Shown here: one piece after another, positions 58,901 to 64,000 of the stretch
Layout of the letters: every line of letters starts with the position of its first letter
Position numbering within the stretch: position 1 is the stretch's first letter
DNA from: Rhizopus sp. PT2906
Lineage: Eukaryota; Mucoromycota; Mucoromycetes; Mucorales; Rhizopodaceae
Assembly (NCBI GenBank): GCA_025529335.1
Contig: JAMYHX010000007.1
Location: 1-64,000 of the forward strand
Length of the DNA stretch: 64,000 nucleotides
Direction: 5' to 3'
The notes under the pieces: generated by a model
The model's input: only the letters and a program-made list of their open reading frames with translations
Told to the model about the DNA's origin: nothing
The model's database searches: none
Program-made: the position numbers and the translations under genes

Positions 58901-59873
58901 TTTTAGACTTACAATAATGCTTGGAGCAACGCTTTGAATAGCATCTTCCAATAAATCCTCTACAATTGTAAAGAGTTCAGGGTCAATACTACGCCAAATC
59001 TTTTCAACCATATAATTGAGCCATTCAACTGTTTCGCCTTCAGAAGTATAAAGCTAATGGGAGTAAAATAAACGTGAGTGGTATATATTTAGATCGACAT
59101 AGTTATGACCATACTGTTTTCATATTCTCTTGCTTTTCTAGTTGCCATTCAAGGCCGTCAGAGCTTGTTCTTCCCAAGTTCCAATAAGCCCAAGCACATA
59201 AACCAATCATGGTGAAGCCAAAGAATATTCCATACTTGAATCGACCGACAACGTAACAAATGAAACAAGCAATGATAATATACTTGAGAGCCTTAATCTG
59301 TAGTTGCTCAATAAGTACGTCTGGCTGAGTAGGATGCAGAGGCGTTGCGTGCTTCAATTTTTGCTTGGGACTAGCGCGACGGTATTCATTATCATCTGTG
59401 TCAAAAATAGTTTTTATATCAGAGACGGTGGATTCAACAACAGAAGGCTCCCGATATAATTGACGATTGTCCATTACATTTTTTTGAACATGGTTATCAA
59501 TATTTCCATTCGAAGGATGAACATTAGGCTTCCAAGGAGCATTTTCCTCATTACTGTCTTCAGGATTAGACCACACTTTTGCGTTTGGATCATGCTGTTC
59601 AGGAAACACTTGTTTTTCTTCATGCTCTGGAGGCTTTTCTGTATTTGGATGCGCTTGCCCAGAGGCATCAAGAAAAGTACCAGGCTTCTGCTGTGCCTTC
59701 TCTGCTTCAGTGTTTTCTTCTTGTGCATCTTTACTAGTATGTGCTTTATCCTGAATTTCGCCAAGGTCTCTCTTATTTTTTTCTTGTCTCTCTTTTTCAT
59801 CACGCCCTGTTTCTTCCATTTCAAGGGGTGGATTTACATTAGTAGGTGCAGTAGCATTTTCTAAAGCACTCAT
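55948..59873 (-). CDS. Tricalbin/Mug190-like SMP and C2 domain protein (ER contact site)
   Basis: Twelve exons (59115-59873, 58913-59053, 58810-58865, 58692-58737, 58349-58633, 58113-58299, 57929-58057, 57705-57879, 57281-57644, 57074-57226, 56901-57018, 55948-56843) give 1,102 residues. An acidic N-terminus leads to a membrane hairpin (YIIIACFICYVVGRFKYGIF, IGLCAWAYWN). The SMP lipid-transfer domain starts ETVEWLNYMVEKIWRSIDPE and includes VKVSDFDIGMQAPRIQ. Two or more C2 domains follow (GVVKVEVRQASRDPS with DIDPRWNENLYVLVY; GILSVTIHQASDLE with PYAVLYINDNKVFRT). The tail is charged. This is the order of tricalbins/extended synaptotagmins and S. pombe Mug190, which bridge ER and plasma membrane and move lipids. 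Confidence 0.87.
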
Positions 59874-60242
59874 GTTTTTGCTTGTACTTGAAAAATAGGA
59901 AAAGAAAAGAAGAGTTTTCTGACATGTCAAAATAGTCATATTTATGCTTGGGGTTTATTTTGTTACTCTATTTGGAAATAGTTAAATTACAACGGGTTAA
60001 CGCCATTTATTAGCTAGTAATGACGTCGAGATAGATCTCCTCCCCTTTGTAGCATATGCTGTGTTGATCGATGAGAACAATAGAACAAACTGATTCAGTC
60101 TGTTCTATTTTAAAACATCTTTGTGTTATGCATTACATCAATATCTACAAAAGAGATAGGAAAACAATCAAAGAAGATCATTATTATACGAGATGACATT
60201 TTGTTAATGTTATTAATATCTCCATGTTTAAGCTTAAGCATC

Positions 60243-62072
60243 TCAAGCTCTGTCCTTATTCATAATGACAAGTAGAATAACAAATACATAATATGCAGTA
60301 ACTATAACGCTAGTGAGTAGCCTTTTGGTATAACTTACAAAGAGAGCAAGTATAGAAAGTTCGATCAATGATATATTTATACTCATCACAAATAACTTAC
60401 TGGTATTTACCATTTGAAAAAGAGAAAACACGATTTTTCTGAATTCTTTTGTACAAATTTTCTCGTCTGCGTCCACATTTCTTGTGCCTCTTTGAAGCGA
60501 TTCTGGTCTCGATTGAATGTCGTAGTTAGATGAAATATAGTTTATCAAAATTGACTGAATATTTCTTGCTGCATTCACATCTCGAATCCAGGTCTATCGA
60601 AACTGTATTAAGTTACTAGTACATGTAAAAAACAGATATTGGACTTACTCGCGTACGATTACCAACTGAACAGTGTCTGCACACTTTCAATGGGTAAATG
60701 CTTTGCTTCTGGGCTATTTCATTGTCTGTTAACATTTCTACATTCTAAATTCCTTTGAAAATGCCTAGTACTCTTCTTTCGACACACTCGCTACTCTTGC
60801 ACATTGTTAATTTGAGAATTTAGGGTTTTTGATTATTTGAAGTCTAATGATTGCGTAGGCTTTTTAGAGTACGATTGATGGGTTTGTAAGTAGATAGATA
60901 ATGGTAATAATAAGTGACAGCCAGATCTTGTAATAAGATTGATTGATAAGCTAAGTAAAATAGAAAAGACCAGGAAACTTTAAGACAAAAGCTTGATCCT
61001 GTTTATAAAGAAGTAAGGGGAAGTTGGTTGATTGATTATCTTGGTAATGATTCAATGATCTTTATTTTCAAAAAAAAATTCCATCCTTTTATATTATTCA
61101 TAATACTTCTTGGATAAATTTCATACACTTTACCCAAAAAGGTCTTGATCCGAGAACTTTCATATTTCCGAAAAGTTTCGGAAGGCGACTCATATCAGAT
61201 TCCTCTGTCTCACTTAAAATGGTAAACTCTTGTTCTTTGGAAACTGGTTCGTTACAACATAATTTTCTTGTCTGCCCCCAAACAGACTTGTCTACTTCTC
61301 CTTTCATTTTTCAGACTTCTTCTTTTTCTATGATTACTAGGACTTAGATTCTACATATCCCACAAAGTAAGCATCTATGGTTAATCTATACCTGCGATAA
61401 CAAACCATGGAGCCTGCTGGTTCATAACAATTTTGTAACTCATTACCACAGCTGCTGCACACTTTGTTTGTTCTATATTCGTCTACCTTAACAACTATAC
61501 ATTTTTTCGAAAGCGCCATTTGTACCCCTTTATAGTTAGATATATTAGGCTCATTGATGTTTTGATGACAGTTGTTCACGCTGTAAAAATTACCTTCACT
61601 GGTATTGGAGCTCTGGACTTCATGCCTGCAGAAATTGAAGCGTCTCCGTAGGCAACAACACATCTTTGACCTTTATTCGAAGCAATCCTGTTTTTCTTTC
61701 TTCTGTTACTTCTTTTCTTCCTTGTTGATTTATGAGTCAGTTTTGAATGAAGCTTTATGCTGTGGTCAAGCTTTCCAATTATTGTTTCGGTAATATTGTT
61801 CAGGGCTATTCGCTTGTTCGAATACATATACCTCGATTCTCCCGATGCTTGTAGCCTTTATTAAAGTTGAAGATACTATGAAGTATATATCAGTATTCAT
61901 ATCATAATATAAGCCCTCTTATTATCACTAACATATTGCGAGTTGCTGAAATGACGCTGATATATTCCATAAACTTAAATTTTCAAAAAACCTTTGGTGA
62001 AGGTATTAGGTCATAGATGGCTTGAATGTTTGCAGCATTTTTCTTGACTTGAGCTCTACTTGTATTGCCCAT
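60243..62072 (-). pseudogene. Fanzor/TnpB-like nuclease relic B
   Basis: From ATG 62072 (MGNTSRAQVKKNAANIQAIY), pieces separated by plausible introns read: a lysine-rich stretch ending NRIASNKGQRCVVAYGDASI; PNISNYKGVQMALSKKC; VVKVDEYRTNKVCSSCGNEL (first CxxC); PLKVCRHCSVGNRTR (second CxxC); then TWIRDVNAARNIQSILINYI, the RuvC-III motif with Asp. The frame ends at 60243 with a hydrophobic tail. The AYGDAS and DEYRTxKxCxxC order is that of Fanzor C-termini. The N-terminal body with RuvC-I is missing, and about 600 bases of other sequence (60730-61330) split the zinc ribbon. So it is probably dead, though better kept than relic A. Confidence 0.6.
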
Positions 62073-62491
62073 TTAAATCGACACTTTTCTCTACATGAAA
62101 GAGACATAGATGAGGTATTGGTTGTTAGTGCTCGTGTAAAAGTATAGAATAAAAGCAAAGAAGTGATGAGTCTCTGTTTTATCCTTTTATTAAAAGTGAG
62201 AGGAAGAGCTCATAGCAAAAAGAAATTAAGTAGCTTTAAAAGAGATCCGAATACTAATTAAGGTACATGTAATAAAGTAAAATGTAATCTCACACGTAAA
62301 GATTAGTATTAGACATAGTCAAATACAGCATTTGATACTTTCTCGTATGCTGCAGTGCGCCTAGCACATAGTAAAGGACGACGTAGACTGTGACTATTAC
62401 AAAATAGAAAAAGAGTGCAAATAAAGGTGTCTGTAGGGTCACGTGACTTTATGATAATAAATAAATGTGAGCTTTCAAAAAAATTTCGAAC

Positions 62492-62564
62492 GCCGATGTA
62501 GTGAAGAGGATTATCACGCGTGTTTCGGATACACGAGATCCCGGGTTCGAATCCCGGCTTCGGC
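62492..62564 (+). tRNA. tRNA-Pro(CGG)
   Basis: A complete 73-base cloverleaf without intron. Acceptor GCCGATG pairs with CTTCGGC except for a T-T mismatch at the sixth pair. The D stem is GTGA/TCAC, the anticodon stem CGTGT/ACACG closes loop TTCGGAT, and the T arm is CCGGG-TTCGAAT-CCCGG. Anticodon positions 34-36 are CGG, reading CCG proline codons. Box A-like TAGTGAAGAGG and box B GGTTCGAATCC are present. No 3' CCA is encoded, as usual for eukaryotes. A short T run (ATTTTT, 62571-62576) can end Pol III transcription. The mismatch leaves room for a slightly decayed copy. Confidence 0.75.
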
Positions 62565-62570
62565 CTATAA

Positions 62571-62577
62571 GAATTTT
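62571..62577 (+). terminator. Pol III T-run after tRNA-Pro
   Basis: GAATTTTTGCC seven bases beyond the tRNA end gives a five-T stretch, the normal RNA polymerase III stop signal. Confidence 0.5.
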
Positions 62578-63666
62578 TGCCAAAAGCTCTTCTGAAGGTT
62601 GCACAAAGTGTAACGTAAATGAAACTTAAGCAATAATATTGTGACGACGATGATAATCATACAGTGGTACCTACCTGCTTTTAAAGTCAGTTACCAGTGA
62701 GATTGTGTCATGAATGACTGACGTCAAATCAGTTTTTCCAACAATATAAATACTGTCTAGTTTTTGGTTCTCTCAAAGAGAACTATTCGTTGATTCAACA
62801 ATAAATTCTTTATGTATTTCTATATAAAGCGAAACTCCTTTCTCCCTTTTTATATTTTTTTTAATTCTGATTTTGGTATAACATTTATATTACCTGTTAG
62901 AGCATTTTCAAACTTCTACTTTTATTTACCTTATTTGTCTTTTATCACTCAATTACTTATTTGATCTATTGAAGATCTGACGGTCACTACAGAGCGAACC
63001 CTTAACACCAAATTTATACATATCAACCAAAACAACCATACACTAATTTTACAATATTAAACAAGCTTCATCATAGTCTTAAAGCTGATGTTTTCACTGG
63101 AGCAAGATAAATATTCGATACAAAGGTTATGTTCTAGTTCATTATAAAGAATATCGATTTTGCATAAAAGACGTCAATAGAGTTAGCTATCTACCTATAA
63201 TTCCTTAAAAGAAGCGCCTTTAGTAAATCATTTGCAGCTCATTTAAATACATATTAGTGTGGTGTAAGTGGTTCCTCAACTTTAAAATAGATAATGTATA
63301 TCTACCATTTGTTTGATCAAAATAATCCACGAAATATTTGGTTACTATGGTTTTATCTATTGTTTAAAAACATATTAAAAACTGTATTTCAAATATAATG
63401 AGAGAGAGAGAGAGAATCCTTGAGATTAAAGCCTGCATAACAAAAAGTAGCAAATGGATTAACATTCTTCTGTATGTAAACTATATGCTAACAACTGTTG
63501 ATTGAAATTATGCAAATGTGTTAATGTGGCCATAACCTACTGTACTTATTTTACAATAAAAACCAATATAAAAAAGCAAGATAGTAAAAGGATCATCTGC
63601 CAGGTTAAAATATATTCCCTCTTTTTCTTTTTCTTTTTCCTTGAAAGAAATAGGAGGCTATGCATA

Positions 63667-63699
<33 letters not shown>

Positions 63700-64000
63700 T
63701 CTTCACCTATTTTATTATCATCTTTTAGAGCAACAAAGGCTGTCTTTCTAGGTTCTGTTGTTGTTGTTGATGCTGTTGTTGCTCTTGTTGCTCCTTCTTT
63801 GCGCCCATCAAAATAAAGCAGGAGGCCAAAAATAAAACAAATAGAAATATTGTCAGTGAAAGGTAATTTATCCATATTATCGCTAAACATATGAATGTAT
63901 TGTATTGAACTTGTAAAGGTATAACGCTGGTATCACTTTTCACAATATATTTCAAGTGTGTGCCTATATAACATAAGTAAGTAATCCATGTTCCCGCGCT
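62578..64000. other. 1.4-kb gene-poor right end
   Basis: AT-rich spacer. It contains a (GA)n run near 63401-63414 and a 28-base T tract near 63676-63703 next to pyrimidine-rich sequence. On the minus strand, 63725-63900 could be translated into a membrane segment (CLAIIWINYLSLTIFLFVLF) and a glutamine-rich piece, but no in-frame ATG precedes it within the window. It may be the 3' part of a gene starting outside. Confidence 0.4.

Noticed and set aside
61098..61307. 69-codon minus-strand frame inside the second nuclease relic
   Set aside because: It has a tidy ATG and stop but no recognised domain, and it lies in the sequence that interrupts the zinc ribbon; treated as part of the relic, not a gene.
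63546..63890. 114-codon minus-strand frame with a lysine run
   Set aside because: It crosses a long T tract read as polylysine and is out of frame with the better membrane-plus-glutamine frame beside it.
1..64000. CRISPR arrays, operons, ribosome binding sites, riboswitches
   Set aside because: No repeat-spacer pattern; intron-rich eukaryotic genes make bacterial operon features inapplicable.

Overview
The window looks like nuclear DNA of a Mucoromycota fungus, most likely Mucorales. It is AT-rich and carries dense protein genes, most of them broken by introns of about 45-65 bases. It has asparagine/glutamine-rich transcription factors, a fungal-type betaine-lipid synthase and worn copies of mobile elements. 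Genus and species cannot be fixed from the sequence. I rebuilt 25 protein genes from reading frames plus splice signals. Every multi-exon model closes in frame, but no transcript data were available. One tRNA gene is also present.

Layout. 1-12.8 kb: the 3' end of a WRKY/FLYWCH-like factor; then on the minus strand a stand-alone Rrp5 C-terminal protein, an MMT-type mitochondrial metal transporter, a full-size ABCB transporter and a 16-exon valyl-tRNA synthetase. 12.8-16.4 kb: gene-poor, with a 100-bp mariner-type MITE, copy 1 of a small secreted protein and a broken LINE ORF1. 16.4-24.0 kb: D-serine dehydratase, betaine lipid synthase, a homeobox factor and a membrane-anchored SGNH esterase. 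25.5-30.4 kb: an MFS carrier, a dead mariner transposase and a vacuolar amino-acid transporter. 30.8-35.6 kb: inverted copy 2 of the secreted protein, a TrhO-like rhodanese protein and a decayed frame. 35.7-45.5 kb: an RSC7-like/PHD fusion, Mpv17/Sym1, a Sec4/Ypt2 Rab, an F-box/LRR protein, Dap1, a three-Myb protein with a mitochondrial-looking start, and a steroid 5-alpha-reductase-type enzyme. 45.6-46.4 kb: a Fanzor/TnpB-like relic. 47.2-59.9 kb: a bZIP factor, a minimal Swp1, a PalB-type calpain, glycine cleavage H protein, sulfide:quinone oxidoreductase and a tricalbin-like SMP/C2 protein. 60.2-62.1 kb: a second Fanzor/TnpB-like relic. 62.5 kb: tRNA-Pro; the rest is gene-poor.

The genes do not form a pathway cluster. 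Several products are mitochondrial (valyl-tRNA synthetase, MMT, Sym1, GcvH, SQR, possibly TrhO and the Myb protein). Others serve membranes and trafficking (BTA1, tricalbin, Rab, Swp1). The most unusual features are the two relics with the zinc ribbon and RuvC-III end of RNA-guided Fanzor nucleases, the inverted duplication of a fast-changing secreted protein, and three convergent gene pairs whose stop codons overlap or touch.
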